Of a stretch of 64,000 nucleotides of DNA, positions 1 through 8,756 are shown piece after piece (the stretch's first letter is position 1; each line of letters opens with the position of its first letter). The notes beneath the pieces were generated by a model. It was given only the letters and a program-made list of their open reading frames with translations, was not told where the DNA came from and searched no databases. A program made the translations under genes and the position numbers. Source of the stretch: Thermococcus onnurineus NA1 (GTDB taxonomy: Archaea > Methanobacteriota_B > Thermococci > Thermococcales > Thermococcaceae); NCBI RefSeq assembly GCF_000018365.1, contig NC_011529.1, forward strand, positions 1,116,001-1,180,000. The letters are read 5' to 3'.

Positions 1-1073
1 AGAATCCCCGTCTCAGCGAGGCAGAGTTTCACTCCTTCGCGAGGAGGTTTCATCTAAAGGTTAGGCCAGTCGAGAGCGGGAGGGACTGGCTGGTTTTCGA
101 GGCTGATCCCAACGTAGAAAGATATTTTAGGTGGCTCGGAGGCTCGCTGAAGCTGGTTAAGATACTTGGTGAGGGAGAGGGAACTATACGGGAGTTTGAA
201 TACTCAAAGCTTTTCACAGTGAGCCTCTACGGGAAGAGCGACTGGAAGCTCTGGCGGAAGCTTGGGAGCGAGATAAAGAAGGAGTTCAAAGTCGAAGGTC
301 CCTCAAAGTTCTTCAAACCGGCCAAAGTTTACGCCATGCCGGCCGAGCTCATCCTCAAGGGATTTCCAGAAACTAAGGACTTTGTATTCCTCTTCGGCGA
401 GAGTCTCTGGGTTGGAGAGACGATTAAGGTCACTGACCCCTTTGAGCTGAAAAAGCTTGACGTCGAAAGGCCGATTCAGAGGCCGATACTATCCATTCCA
501 CCCAGACTGGCGAGGATAATGGTGAACCTGAGCGGGGTGAGAAAAGGCAACTTCCTCGATCCCTTCTGTGGCATAGGAACGATAGTCCAGGAGTTCGTCC
601 TCCAGGGGCTTTCAGCTTACGGAAGCGACAGGGACGAGAAAGCCATTAGAGACGCCAAGAAAAACTTAACGTGGCTTAGGAAGGAGTTCCACCTTAAGAA
701 CTCGGCCCACCTTGAGGTCTGTGACGCTAGGAAGCTGAGGAGGTGCCTCAGGACAAGGTTTGACGCCATAGTCACAGAACCCTACCTCGGCAAGCCTCTC
801 AAGAGGAACCCGAGCAGAGGGGAGGCGATAAAGCTCACCAACGAGCTTGATCGCTTCTATTATCCGGTCTTCGAGAGCTTCAGTGAGGTTCTCAAGAGGA
901 ATGGAAAGGTTGTCTTCGTCTTCCCAGCATACAGGCTTTCCAGCGGTGGAATCTATAGAAAAGACAGGAAGTGGCTCGGGAAACTCGGCTTTGAGGTCCT
1001 GGGCAAATACACCGACTATGAAGAGAGGCACAAACTGGTCAGAGACATTCACGTGCTGAGATACAGAGGTTAA
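1..1073 (+). CDS. SAM-dependent RNA methyltransferase, TRM11/COG1041-like (5' end outside window)
   Basis: The frame beginning at base 3 is open from the window edge to the TAA at 1071-1073, so the N-terminus is missing; a GTG at 219 is an internal codon, not a convincing start. The C-terminal half has a Rossmann methyltransferase fold with the SAM motif DPFCGIGT and a TEPYLG motif at the place where the family usually has D/N-PPY. This fits the archaeal tRNA guanosine N2-methyltransferase group (Trm11/TrmG10), which modifies tRNA in the cytoplasm. The THUMP domain expected upstream cannot be seen. The altered catalytic motif means the exact substrate is uncertain. It converges with a broken CoA-binding gene, overlapping its stop by a few bases. 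Confidence 0.75.
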   Translation, partial: NPRLSEAEFHSFARRFHLKVRPVESGRDWLVFEADPNVERYFRWLGGSLKLVKILGEGEGTIREFEYSKLFTVSLYGKSDWKLWRKLGSEIKKEFKVEGPSKFFKPAKVYAMPAELILKGFPETKDFVFLFGESLWVGETIKVTDPFELKKLDVERPIQRPILSIPPRLARIMVNLSGVRKGNFLDPFCGIGTIVQEFVLQGLSAYGSDRDEKAIRDAKKNLTWLRKEFHLKNSAHLEVCDARKLRRCLRTRFDAIVTEPYLGKPLKRNPSRGEAIKLTNELDRFYYPVFESFSEVLKRNGKVVFVFPAYRLSSGGIYRKDRKWLGKLGFEVLGKYTDYEERHKLVRDIHVLRYRG

Positions 1074-1500
1074 TCCCCAAGCAGCCTCACGTGCTCCTGC
1101 TTTATGTAACGGTGGGCAACTGCTATAAGTCCCGCTTCTTTCGCCTTTTTGAAGGCATCCCTGTTGTAGGTTCTAAACTGGAACCAGACGACCTTGGCGC
1201 CCTTCTCTATCGCCTGCTCAACGTAGTCCATCGTGAACTCCGGTCTGACGAAGAGGTCGACGATTTCAATATCATCGGGAATGTCAAGAACGCTCGGATA
1301 GCACTTTCTGCCGAGACCTCCTCGTAGCGCGGGTTCACCGGATAGACCTCGTAGCCACGTTCAAGCAGATAGCGCATGACGTCGTTCGCATCGCGCCCCG
1401 GCCCCGGAGAAACTCCAACGAGAGCTATCCTCCTTTACTTGGTAAGTATCTCCTTAATGTCGTCATCAGTCAGTCTGTCGACGGGCATTACCCTTACCAT
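1070..1500 (-). pseudogene. CoA-binding (YccU-like) protein gene, disrupted by a stop and a frameshift
   Basis: On the minus strand an ATG at 1500 behind a GGTGGT site opens a frame that reads MVRVMPVDRLTDDD and reaches an in-frame TAA at codon 22 (1435-1437). The same frame continues with RRIALVGVSPGPGRDAND, the nucleotide-binding start of a CoA-binding Rossmann domain. Near 1311-1321 one base is missing, after which the frame reads GRKCYPSVLDIPDDIEIVD and runs to the TAA at 1070. Adding one base gives 143 codons, the usual size of this small family. In related proteins a tyrosine is expected where the TAA stands. Either a real pseudogene or two sequencing errors within 125 bases. Confidence 0.8.
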
Positions 1501-1567
1501 GCTACCACCGGAGAAACCTAGAAGTGAACCTTTAAAGGGGTAGTGGGAAAGTTCCTTTGGTGGGAAG

Positions 1568-2005
1568 ATGTCCCTTTACGAAGAAACTGTATCGAGCAGG
1601 ATGTTCCAGCTCCTGATGATCCTCCCCATGGCGGCAATGCTCTGGGGAACGTACCAGACGTACCAAGCCGGGGAAGGGTTCGAGATAATGGCGGCCTCCA
1701 CCATCGGGGCTCTTATAATCCTGCTGGACGTCATGGCAATTAGGATTGAGATAGACGACCGTGAGCTGAGGATACGTGGTGTTCTGGGGCTCTTGGTCAG
1801 AAAGACGATCTCATTGGAGAACATCGCGAGCTTTAGAGTTGGTAAGAGCTGGACCCTGTGCTACGGAATGATACACTTCAACCTTCCCGCCAAAGGCTGC
1901 GTTACGATACGCCAGAAACATGGCTGGAGCGTTTCCTTCACAACGAACAGACCAGAGGAAGTCGCGATGGTTCTCTCTACTCTGGGCATTCCACGAGAAC
2001 CTTAG
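1568..2005 (+). CDS. membrane protein with bacterial-PH-like domain
   Basis: A 145-residue protein with two hydrophobic segments (about residues 14-30 and 40-58) followed by a soluble beta-rich tail containing IEIDDRELRIRG and a conserved-looking RKTISLENIASFRVG stretch. This pattern, two membrane helices then a PH-like beta domain, is typical of small archaeal and bacterial bPH membrane proteins, but I do not recognise the family with certainty. The ATG at 1568 lies behind a GGTGGGAAG ribosome site. It converges with the NfeD-like gene and the two 3' ends overlap by 29 bases. Function unknown. Confidence 0.65.
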   Translation: MSLYEETVSSRMFQLLMILPMAAMLWGTYQTYQAGEGFEIMAASTIGALIILLDVMAIRIEIDDRELRIRGVLGLLVRKTISLENIASFRVGKSWTLCYGMIHFNLPAKGCVTIRQKHGWSVSFTTNRPEEVAMVLSTLGIPREP

Positions 2006-2360
2006 TGCCCTCAACGGCAACGACTTTCACTTCCTCACCCCTCCTAGCAGTTCCATTTATGCATTCTGCCTTCCAGAGCCCGCCTTCGAGCTTGACAAGA
2101 CCTTCGGACGTTAAATCCTCAACAACCACTGCAGTCCTGCCTATCAACACCTCAACGCCGACTTCCACCTTTCTGTCGAAGGTATTGAGAAGGAACGGGG
2201 CGATGACTATGTCCTTGATCAGGAGTACTCCCAAGATAACCAGCACACCCCTGGTGGGAACGTTTATGCCCATTGCGGGGAGGACGATTAAGAGCAGAAC
2301 GGCCACAATAAGTTCGTCCGCCATCAATGCGAGAAGCTTGAGAATATTTCCCTTTTTCAT
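1977..2360 (-). CDS. short NfeD-like membrane protein with OB-fold tail
   Basis: A 127-residue protein with two N-terminal membrane helices (about residues 15-33 and 38-58), then a C-terminal OB-fold domain starting around VEVLIGRTAVVVEDL and ending VEGTKVLVECPE. The G-x-x-G-x-V and K-V-x-V-x-x-V-E-G-x-x-L/V-x-V pattern is the NfeD C-terminal domain. Such short NfeD proteins usually pair with a stomatin or are associated with membrane quality control; no stomatin gene is visible here. Its ATG overlaps the stop of the upstream YgjP-type protease gene (ATGA-type overlap), so the two are translationally coupled. Confidence 0.75.
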   Translation of the reverse strand: MKKGNILKLLALMADELIVAVLLLIVLPAMGINVPTRGVLVILGVLLIKDIVIAPFLLNTFDRKVEVGVEVLIGRTAVVVEDLTSEGLVKLEGGLWKAECINGTARRGEEVKVVAVEGTKVLVECPE

Positions 2361-3004
2361 TCCCTTCCCTCCAGCCAGCGCCAGTATTCGTTCAGCTCAA
2401 CCACGCGCCACCAGTGTTTGAGCTCCCTTCTGGCGGTTTTGTAGTCAGGATAAAACCTTCCGACGAGTTCCCAGAAGGCCTTTGAGTGGTTGAGATACCT
2501 CAGGTGAGCAAGCTCGTGAACAACAACGTATCGCTTCAGATTTTCTGGAACGACTATGAGACGGAGGTTGAAGCTCAGGTTTTTCCTCGAAGAGCAGCTT
2601 CCCCACTTGCTCCTGCCGAGCCTCACGTAGATCTTTCCGGGTTCGACGCCCATCTTCCGGGAGTACTCACCGATAAGCTCGTGGAGTTCCCTCCTGAGGC
2701 GCTCTCTGAGGAGCGAGATCATCTGTTCGGGCATCGGAGGGAGGACGACCGTCCCGAACCGGTCGTGTATCTTCGGCTTTCTACCATGGATGACGTGGTA
2801 GAACCTGCCATCGAGGGGAAAACCCTTTTCCGCCTCTTTCCGGGCTTTTTCAACCCCAGCAAGTTTTTTCTCAAGCCACTTCCTGTGATTCTCAATAAAG
2901 GAATCAACGTCAAAGCCGAACGGGGCCGTAACAACTACCTTTCCATCCGGCCTGACCTCAAGCCGGGCGTACTTTACCGGCCTCACGCGGAGCTCGTAGT
3001 CCAT
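2357..3004 (-). CDS. YgjP-type zinc metallopeptidase (DUF45/SprT-like)
   Basis: A 215-residue protein with the zinc motif VVHELAHLRYLNHSKAFW, that is HExxH with a third His ligand further on, in the usual C-terminal position, preceded by GSCSSRKNLSFN, a family signature. This is the YgjP/M48-like metallopeptidase family (COG1451). I chose the ATG at 3004 because GGTGAG lies just upstream; the frame stays open further upstream but those residues look non-native. Substrate is unknown. It overlaps the downstream NfeD-like gene by four bases, suggesting a two-gene membrane or protein-quality unit. Confidence 0.85.
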   Translation of the reverse strand: MDYELRVRPVKYARLEVRPDGKVVVTAPFGFDVDSFIENHRKWLEKKLAGVEKARKEAEKGFPLDGRFYHVIHGRKPKIHDRFGTVVLPPMPEQMISLLRERLRRELHELIGEYSRKMGVEPGKIYVRLGRSKWGSCSSRKNLSFNLRLIVVPENLKRYVVVHELAHLRYLNHSKAFWELVGRFYPDYKTARRELKHWWRVVELNEYWRWLEGRE

Positions 3005-3041
3005 CCCGCTCACCTTTAAGGAAAAGTAAGAAGCTGAGCTT

Positions 3042-3803
3042 ATGAAAGTTGAGGTTCTCAAGAGAAAAGCCAAGAGCATCTACACCCGCTCGAAGATTCC
3101 AGGAGTTAACTGGACGGTGAACCAGTACGTCGGCTGTGCCTTCGCCTGCAGGTACTGCTACGCCAAGTTTCTGTGCCGGTGGAGGGACTATGGGGAGTGG
3201 GGAAGCTGGGTGGAGGTAAAGACCAACGCACCGGAGCTCACCAAGAAGCGGGTGCGAGGGAGCGTTGTGATGTCAACCGTCAGCGACCCCTACCAGCCAA
3301 TAGAAGCTGAACTGAAGCTAACTAGGCGGGTTCTCCGCTACATGGACAAGAGAAACGAGCTGTCCATATTGACGAGGTCACCGTTGGTCACCCGCGACAT
3401 AGACTTATTCCGGGAGTTCCGCTCGATAGAAGTTGGCCTGACGATTAACGGCGTTGATGGGAGGGAAAAGAGGCTCTTTGAACCGCTGGCACCTCTGCAT
3501 AAGGCGAGAGTAAACGCGCTCCAGACGCTTTACGATGAGAGCGTAAGAACCTACGTCTTCGTGAGCCCAATAATCCCAGGAGTTACCGATGTCAGAACCA
3601 TCGTAGAGGAGACACGGGGCTTGGCTGACTACTACTTCTTCGAAGTTCTCAACCTCCGCGCTGCCGGGAGGGAGTTTGAGAGACTTTTGATGGAGGAGTA
3701 TTCCGAGAGCTATGAGGTCCTGACCGACAACGAGAAGTTTGAGAGCTTCATAGGAGCGCTGAAAAAGGAGATAAAGGCGCTGAAGGTTCGAGCGGAGGGG
3801 TAG
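3042..3803 (+). CDS. radical SAM protein, SPL-like family
   Basis: A 253-residue protein with the radical SAM motif CAFACRYCYA (CxxxCxxC, residues about 32-39) following NQYVGC, and an STVSDPYQPIEA stretch that is diagnostic for the spore-photoproduct-lyase-like COG1533 subgroup. It binds a 4Fe-4S cluster and SAM; the substrate of archaeal members is not known. A second paralogous radical SAM gene of the same subgroup lies at 58092-58934 in this window. It is divergent from the YgjP gene, with only 37 bases between the two starts. Confidence 0.85.
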   Translation: MKVEVLKRKAKSIYTRSKIPGVNWTVNQYVGCAFACRYCYAKFLCRWRDYGEWGSWVEVKTNAPELTKKRVRGSVVMSTVSDPYQPIEAELKLTRRVLRYMDKRNELSILTRSPLVTRDIDLFREFRSIEVGLTINGVDGREKRLFEPLAPLHKARVNALQTLYDESVRTYVFVSPIIPGVTDVRTIVEETRGLADYYFFEVLNLRAAGREFERLLMEEYSESYEVLTDNEKFESFIGALKKEIKALKVRAEG

Positions 3804-3841
3804 AGACCCACAGGAAGGGGTGGGAGTTCGTCCCGCTATGA

Positions 3842-4474
3842 TCACCACGTCACACCAAGCAGTTCTCCACCATAGGCGAGCCATATCAGGAGGGCAGTTG
3901 CAAATGGAACCGTGAACTCGTCGTAGGCCGACGGGATGGGAAGGCTCTCCAGAAATACCGCAATCATGGCCACCAATCCCAGGAACGGGAGGGAATACTG
4001 CATACCAAGGACTCTGTGGGCAAAAACCAGCATGACCAGAGATACACCGAACATTGTGGCACTTCCAATGATGGTCTTTCTTTTATTCCACGGAATCTTC
4101 GGGCCACCAACCGCCTGGCCGATTATTGCATTGAAGCAGTCGCCGAAGGTCGAGACCCACAGTGCCGAGAGGGCGGCTATCTTCGGAAAGATTGAACATA
4201 TCATTGCCATCGTAACCCAGAAGAGGAAGCTCCCCAGATAGTTGTCGACTTCGTCCTCCCTCGCCATCTGGCGGTAGCTTATATCGGCTATCGGAACCGT
4301 GAATTTCCAGCCGCGCCTCAGCTTGAGATGCTGGAGAGTGTAGAGGAATGCTAAACCCCACACCACCAAGAGCGTTACCCACCTTGGCGTGAAGACTATT
4401 ATTGGAGCACCAAGTATTCCCGGTGAGATATGCCAAGCCTTTCTTATCAGCTCCCTTCGAGATATACGGTTCAT
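3842..4474 (-). CDS. SEC59/DGK1-type lipid kinase-like membrane protein
   Basis: A 210-residue protein with about six or seven hydrophobic segments. The loop GDCFNAIIGQAVGGPKIPWN followed by KRKTIIGSATMF matches the conserved G-D-x-x-A/N...G...K-K-T-x-x-G signature of CTP-dependent diacylglycerol, dolichol and phytol kinases (DGK1/SEC59/VTE5). In Archaea such proteins probably phosphorylate a polyprenol or archaeol-type lipid alcohol in the membrane. The exact substrate is inferred only from family membership. Confidence 0.75.
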   Translation of the reverse strand: MNRISRRELIRKAWHISPGILGAPIIVFTPRWVTLLVVWGLAFLYTLQHLKLRRGWKFTVPIADISYRQMAREDEVDNYLGSFLFWVTMAMICSIFPKIAALSALWVSTFGDCFNAIIGQAVGGPKIPWNKRKTIIGSATMFGVSLVMLVFAHRVLGMQYSLPFLGLVAMIAVFLESLPIPSAYDEFTVPFATALLIWLAYGGELLGVTW

Positions 4475-4515
4475 GATTTCACCCTTCTAGAGTTCAGCAG
4501 AAGGATTTATATCTT

Positions 4516-5832
4516 CTACGGAATCACCGCTATCACCAGCGAGTTGACGTTCGTTCCGGTCGGGCCGGTTTTGAGGAGCGCACCTACTTTTTCGAGGGCC
4601 CTGTAGACGTCGTGTTTCTTAAGGACTTCCTCCACACCTATTCCAGCCGTTTTGAGATTTTCAAGGGTGGATCCGTCAACAATTCCCCCGGAGGCATCGG
4701 TGGGACCGTCGGTTCCGTCGGTGTCAAGAGCCAAAACTACGGCGTTTAAGCCAGCTATCTTCCTCGCTATGCTCAGCGCGAACTCCTGGTTCGGGCCGCC
4801 GAGACCAGCTTCCCCTTCAATCGTGACTGTCCACTCACCACCGGCTATCAGAACAGCGGGCCTCTCAAAGGGCCGGTTTCTCGAGGCTATCTCCTGAATC
4901 AGCGAGCCGATTGCGAGCGCTACCTCCCTTGCCTTGCCTTCAAGGGTGGTCGTCAGGATGTGGGCATTAAAACCGAGCTCTTCGGCCTTTCTCTTTGCGG
5001 CCTCACACGCTATAGCCCCGCTCCCCACTATGAAGTTGTGAACGTTGGGCAGATCTTCTTTGAGGGTCTCCTCTGCTTCCCCCCGGAGGCCTTTTTCTAT
5101 GTGCTTCCTAACACTCTCCGGGAGCTTGTCCCACACACCGTAGAGCCTCAGAACCCTGTGAGCGTCTTCAAAGGTTGTGGGGTCACTCACAGTTGGTCCA
5201 GAGGCTATGGCCTCCAAGGGGTCACCGACGACATCCGAGAGGATTAAACTTACAACCGTCCCCTTCACAAGCTTTGCCAGTTTTCCGCCCTTCACCTTTG
5301 AGATGTGCTTCCTAACGGTGTTTATCTCGTAAATCTTCGCCCCACTTTTCAAAAGAAGCTCGTTCGTCTGTATCTTGTCGTCAAGGCTTATGCCGTCCTC
5401 GGGTAGAGTAAAGAGAGCCGAACCTCCACCTGAAATCAGGACAAGAAGTAAATCCTCTTCCCCAACTTTTTCCGCGAGCTCAACGCCAGCCAGTGCGCCT
5501 CTCATAGAGTTCTCGTCGGGAACTGGATGACCCGCCTCGATTACCGTAATTTTCGAGTCGTCCACGCAATTTGCAGCGTATCCATATTTTGTGACGATGA
5601 GGCCTTCTGCTATCTTCTCACCGAGAACCTCATAAGCAGCTTTAGCCATCGCACAGGCAGCCTTGCCGAAAGCGAGGAGGTAAATTTTTCCAGAAACCCT
5701 AAATTTCTCCTCTTTAACAATCAGCCACTCCCCATCAAAGCCGAAGGAGTTTTTCACTGCCATATAAGGATCAGCCGCTTTGAGGGCGGCGTTCATTATT
5801 TCGAAGGCGATGGTCTTGGTGTCTCCAATCAT
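4516..5832 (-). CDS. glycerate 2-kinase, MOFRL family
   Basis: About 438 residues, the usual size for archaeal D-glycerate 2-kinase, which makes 2-phosphoglycerate from glycerate. Conserved parts are visible in order: LLAFGKAACAMAKA, EAGHPVPDENS, VLISGGGSALF, NTVRKHISKVKGGKLA, SDVVGDPLEAIASGPTVSDP, and the C-terminal MOFRL part GGPNQEFAL...ALDTDGTDGPTDASGG. The likely start is one of two consecutive ATGs at 5835 and 5832, behind GGGGGAAGG; the second has the better spacing. The frame stays open upstream because it is fused to a gene remnant (5850-6005). Confidence 0.88.
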   Translation of the reverse strand: MIGDTKTIAFEIMNAALKAADPYMAVKNSFGFDGEWLIVKEEKFRVSGKIYLLAFGKAACAMAKAAYEVLGEKIAEGLIVTKYGYAANCVDDSKITVIEAGHPVPDENSMRGALAGVELAEKVGEEDLLLVLISGGGSALFTLPEDGISLDDKIQTNELLLKSGAKIYEINTVRKHISKVKGGKLAKLVKGTVVSLILSDVVGDPLEAIASGPTVSDPTTFEDAHRVLRLYGVWDKLPESVRKHIEKGLRGEAEETLKEDLPNVHNFIVGSGAIACEAAKRKAEELGFNAHILTTTLEGKAREVALAIGSLIQEIASRNRPFERPAVLIAGGEWTVTIEGEAGLGGPNQEFALSIARKIAGLNAVVLALDTDGTDGPTDASGGIVDGSTLENLKTAGIGVEEVLKKHDVYRALEKVGALLKTGPTGTNVNSLVIAVIP

Positions 5833-5849
5833 CATTTCCTTCCCCCGCA

Positions 5850-6005
5850 ACCGGCCAGCCTTTGAGACAAAGTAAGCACTTTCGCCTTCTATCGTTCCGA
5901 GGTGGAGGTCGTAACCCCAGGCCTTGAGATCCTTAAAGCGGAACCTCCTTTCGGCAGGACAACGCCAGAGTTTTCAACTATGTAGTACCCTTCGAGCATT
6001 TTCAT
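5850..6005 (-). pseudogene. N-terminal remnant of an unidentified conserved gene
   Basis: Behind a TATA-like CTTTAAATACTC and a GGTGATG site, a frame starts at 6005 or 5999 and reads MLEGYYIVENSGVV. If one base is added near 5955 it continues PAERRFRFKDLKAWGYDLHL and GTIEGESAYFVSKAG, then runs without a stop straight into the glycerate kinase frame. The sequence looks like real protein but ends after about 50 residues. I believe it resembles the N-terminus of a longer conserved Thermococcales protein of unknown function, from memory only. The rest of that gene is absent, so this appears to be a truncated, frameshifted relic that still supplies a promoter upstream of the kinase. Confidence 0.6.
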
Positions 6006-6088
6006 CACCAAAAGTTAATAAAATAGCCAAGAGTATTTAAAGGTTTATTCCCAGTGCTAGAGCATGGAGAAAGAAGCACAGGATACCC

Positions 6089-6508
6089 TCAGTCGAGGAT
6101 AATCAGCTCTATCTCAGCAACAGTTTTTGGGTTCTTTAGAAGCTCAACGATGCGCCTGTCTATGTCTCTAGCGGCTTTGTTCGCTTTTATCGCAAGGGTT
6201 CTTCCATCGATGTAGTCGCTCTTCCTGACGACCATGGAGTAGGGATGTTCGAGAATCAGCCTGGGGCTCCCCTCGGCGAGAACTTCGTCGATAAGGTCAG
6301 CGATTTTTATCCTTATGAGGAGCCTCTTTCCTTCTTTCAGCGCTCGCTTAAACTCCTCACTCAGGTCGTTTATTCCTTTGTCAGCTTCAATACAGAGTAT
6401 GCAATCTCCTCTCGGGGTCAGGTAGTCCTCCTTTGTAAACTCAAGCGTGGACTTGTGAGTGGCCCTAACGTTCTCGTGACCCCGGCAGCGGATGATTTCC
6501 CTGAGCAT
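6089..6508 (-). CDS. DUF371 family protein
   Basis: A 139-residue soluble protein with CRGHENVRATHKSTLEFTK near the N-terminus and ILCIEADKGINDL after it, which is the pattern of the archaeal DUF371 family. It is predicted to be a small beta-rich cytoplasmic protein. No function is established. Length matches the family. The gene stands alone, divergent from the S17e gene. Confidence 0.8.
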   Translation of the reverse strand: MLREIIRCRGHENVRATHKSTLEFTKEDYLTPRGDCILCIEADKGINDLSEEFKRALKEGKRLLIRIKIADLIDEVLAEGSPRLILEHPYSMVVRKSDYIDGRTLAIKANKAARDIDRRIVELLKNPKTVAEIELIILD

Positions 6509-6618
6509 GGTTCAGGTTTTGAGAGAGGGTTTATAAGCCTGAGCCGGGGAAAAGTTTTAAAACAGCTTTCGAGATTGGGCATATGGTTGTCAAACTCAAG
6601 CTAACGGGGGGATTGATG

Positions 6619-6822
6619 ATGGGAAACATCAGGCAGACGTTCATTAAGAGGGTTGCAAGGGAGCTCTTTGACCGCTATCCAGACCAGTTCACCAAGGACT
6701 TCGAGCACAACAAGAAGAAGGTCGGGGAGCTGACCAACGTTACCAGTAAGACCATCAGGAACAGGATAGCGGGCTACATCACCAGGCTCGTGAGAATGAA
6801 AGAAGAGGGCAAGATGCTCTGA
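6619..6822 (+). CDS. rps17e: 30S ribosomal protein S17e
   Basis: A 67-residue protein starting [18 protein letters not shown] and containing [18 protein letters not shown], which is S17e of the archaeal/eukaryotic small subunit. The ATG at 6619 gives the exact family length and follows a GGGGGGATTG ribosome site; the longer frame from 6583 adds residues not found in the family. Ends ...EEGKML as in other Thermococcales. Confidence 0.95.
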   Translation: MGNIRQTFIKRVARELFDRYPDQFTKDFEHNKKKVGELTNVTSKTIRNRIAGYITRLVRMKEEGKML

Positions 6823-6876
6823 ATGCCCTATCCCTCGTTTTTCTGAGCTTTAACTTTCTCCTTCTCCAGCCGCTTT

Positions 6877-7473
6877 CTAAAAGTCGTCGAGGTCTTCCAG
6901 TATCTTCCTAGGGAGCCTCGGGCCAAACTCGCGCATGAGTCTCTCGAATTCGCGCTCGTTCTCCTGGGCTATTCTCCGCAGGAGATTCTCTATGTAGGTC
7001 TCGGTGATAAGGCGGACCTCTTCAAGCTCCTGCTTTGTCATTATGAGCTCCTCAATCCTTTCCTGAATCTCGGCGAGGAACATCACGAGCTCTCTAATCT
7101 TGTCCTCCACTGGCTCGGTAGACTTTATCAGCGCCCTCGCCTGAGCATACTCGCGGGTGGGCCTTGGCGCCTTTGGCTCGTACATCTCTGTTCCAAAGGC
7201 ATACGGCGTCAGGAGAACCTCTAAACGGAAGCCGCGCTTTATCGTGTAGTACTTCCTCGGTCTGCCACGCGGGATCTTCTCCACCCTACCTTCAATCAGT
7301 CCCGCACTCTCAAGTATTCTGAGGTGCTCCAAAACGGCCTTCTGGCCAACACCAAGCTCCTGACTAAGCTCGCTCACAAAGTACGGCCTCCTGGTGAGCA
7401 GGATGAGTATCCTTCTTCGCGTCTCGTTTCCTAGTATGTCAAGCAATCGTCCCATGTTCTTATTTGACTCCAT
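6877..7473 (-). CDS. phr: heat-shock transcriptional regulator Phr (ArsR-type)
   Basis: A 198-residue protein with an N-terminal winged helix domain: MGRLLDILGNETRRRILILL, then YFVSELSQELGVGQKAVLEH and a KIPRGRPRKYY wing, followed by a helical dimerisation tail. This is very close to the characterised Pyrococcus furiosus regulator Phr, which represses heat-shock genes and its own gene at normal temperature by blocking RNA polymerase recruitment. Autoregulation is expected here too; the upstream stretch 7474-7586 holds A/T-rich promoter sequence shared with the divergent threonine synthase gene. Its location near RuBisCO fits the T. kodakarensis arrangement, from memory. Confidence 0.85.
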   Translation of the reverse strand: MESNKNMGRLLDILGNETRRRILILLTRRPYFVSELSQELGVGQKAVLEHLRILESAGLIEGRVEKIPRGRPRKYYTIKRGFRLEVLLTPYAFGTEMYEPKAPRPTREYAQARALIKSTEPVEDKIRELVMFLAEIQERIEELIMTKQELEEVRLITETYIENLLRRIAQENEREFERLMREFGPRLPRKILEDLDDF

Positions 7474-7586
7474 GCTCTCACCCCCTTATCTTTCCCTAAC
7501 TTAATGTAAGAAAAGGCCACTTTAAGCTTTTCGGTTTGGATGCCCAACTTTAAAAGGCATCGAAAGAATTACCAGCGGTGGTCCCA

Positions 7587-8756
7587 ATGTTCGCAGCGAA
7601 GCTGGTCTGCACAAAGTGTGGTGAGGAGTACTCCCTAGCATGTGGAGTTTATAAGTGCACCAAATGTGGTTCACCCCTAGATGTTCGCTATCATTACGAC
7701 GATATAGCAGACCTCATCCAGGATAACGACCCCTGGTTCAGGGAGCATCCGCACGTCTGGAAGTACTGGATGTTCCTTCCAGTCTCCAATCTTAAAAAAG
7801 CGGTTACGCTCAATGAAGGCGGTACAAGACTTTACAGGGCAAAAAGGCTTGAGGAAAAAATAGGCATCTCGAAGCTGTACATCAAGAACGAAGGCGAGAA
7901 CCCGACTGGGGCTTTTAAAGACAGAGGCTCAAGTGTCGAAATTACAAAAGCCCTCGAGTTTCACGCGCAGAAAGTGATAGTAGCTTCAACCGGCAACATG
8001 GCGGCGTCAATAAGTGCATACGGGGCAAAAGCTGGCCTCAAAGTCACTATAGTAGTTCCCGAGGGAACCCCAGAGGGCAAGCTCGTCCAGGCCAAGATGT
8101 ATGGAGCAAACGTTGAGGTTTTCGGAAAGACGTACGATGAAGCGCTGGCAGAGGCAGAGAGAAGGGCGCTTGAGGATGGCTACTACCTGACCGGCAACTA
8201 CCACTACCGTGTCGAGGGACAGAAGACGACGGGCTTTGAAATCATCGATCAGCTCCACTTCAACGTCCCCGACTGGATAGTAGTGCCCATAGGAGCCGGA
8301 ACACACCTCAGGGCAATCTGGAAGGGCCTAAAAGAGTTTTATCGGATTGGCCTCATCAGTGAGCTTCCAAGGATAGCGGGCGTCCAAATTGAGGGCTATG
8401 ACTCAATAGTTAGAGCTTGGAAGACCAGCAAACCCATTGAAAAGATAACAAAAAAGGTCCCAACAATCGCCAGTGCAATAGCCGTCAAGGCCCCAGTTGA
8501 TGGAGAGAACGTTCTCAAGGCAGTAAAGGAGAGCAACGGATACCTCGATACAGTTACCAATGAAGAAACAGCCGCTGCTGGCCTTCTCCTCGGAAGGGAA
8601 GGACTCTTTGTTGAGCCCTCCTCCGCAACCTCCCTGGCCCTTGCTCAGAAAATGAGGGAAGAGGGAATAATAGACAAAGGCGAAAGCGTAGTTATCATCG
8701 CAACCGGCCACGGACTCAAAGACATCAACACCTGGAGCAAAGTGCTGACGAGCTAA
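7587..8756 (+). CDS. thrC: threonine synthase
   Basis: A 389-residue PLP fold-type II enzyme converting O-phosphohomoserine to threonine. An N-terminal zinc ribbon is visible (C8-x2-C11 and C24-x2-C27), then the PLP lysine in NPTGAFKDRG (K111), the STGNMAAS phosphate-binding loop and PIGAGTHL. I chose the ATG at 7587, which follows GGTGGTCCCA; the GTG at 7578 lies inside that ribosome site. Its 3' end overlaps the convergent thymidine kinase gene by four bases. Confidence 0.92.
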   Translation: MFAAKLVCTKCGEEYSLACGVYKCTKCGSPLDVRYHYDDIADLIQDNDPWFREHPHVWKYWMFLPVSNLKKAVTLNEGGTRLYRAKRLEEKIGISKLYIKNEGENPTGAFKDRGSSVEITKALEFHAQKVIVASTGNMAASISAYGAKAGLKVTIVVPEGTPEGKLVQAKMYGANVEVFGKTYDEALAEAERRALEDGYYLTGNYHYRVEGQKTTGFEIIDQLHFNVPDWIVVPIGAGTHLRAIWKGLKEFYRIGLISELPRIAGVQIEGYDSIVRAWKTSKPIEKITKKVPTIASAIAVKAPVDGENVLKAVKESNGYLDTVTNEETAAAGLLLGREGLFVEPSSATSLALAQKMREEGIIDKGESVVIIATGHGLKDINTWSKVLTS

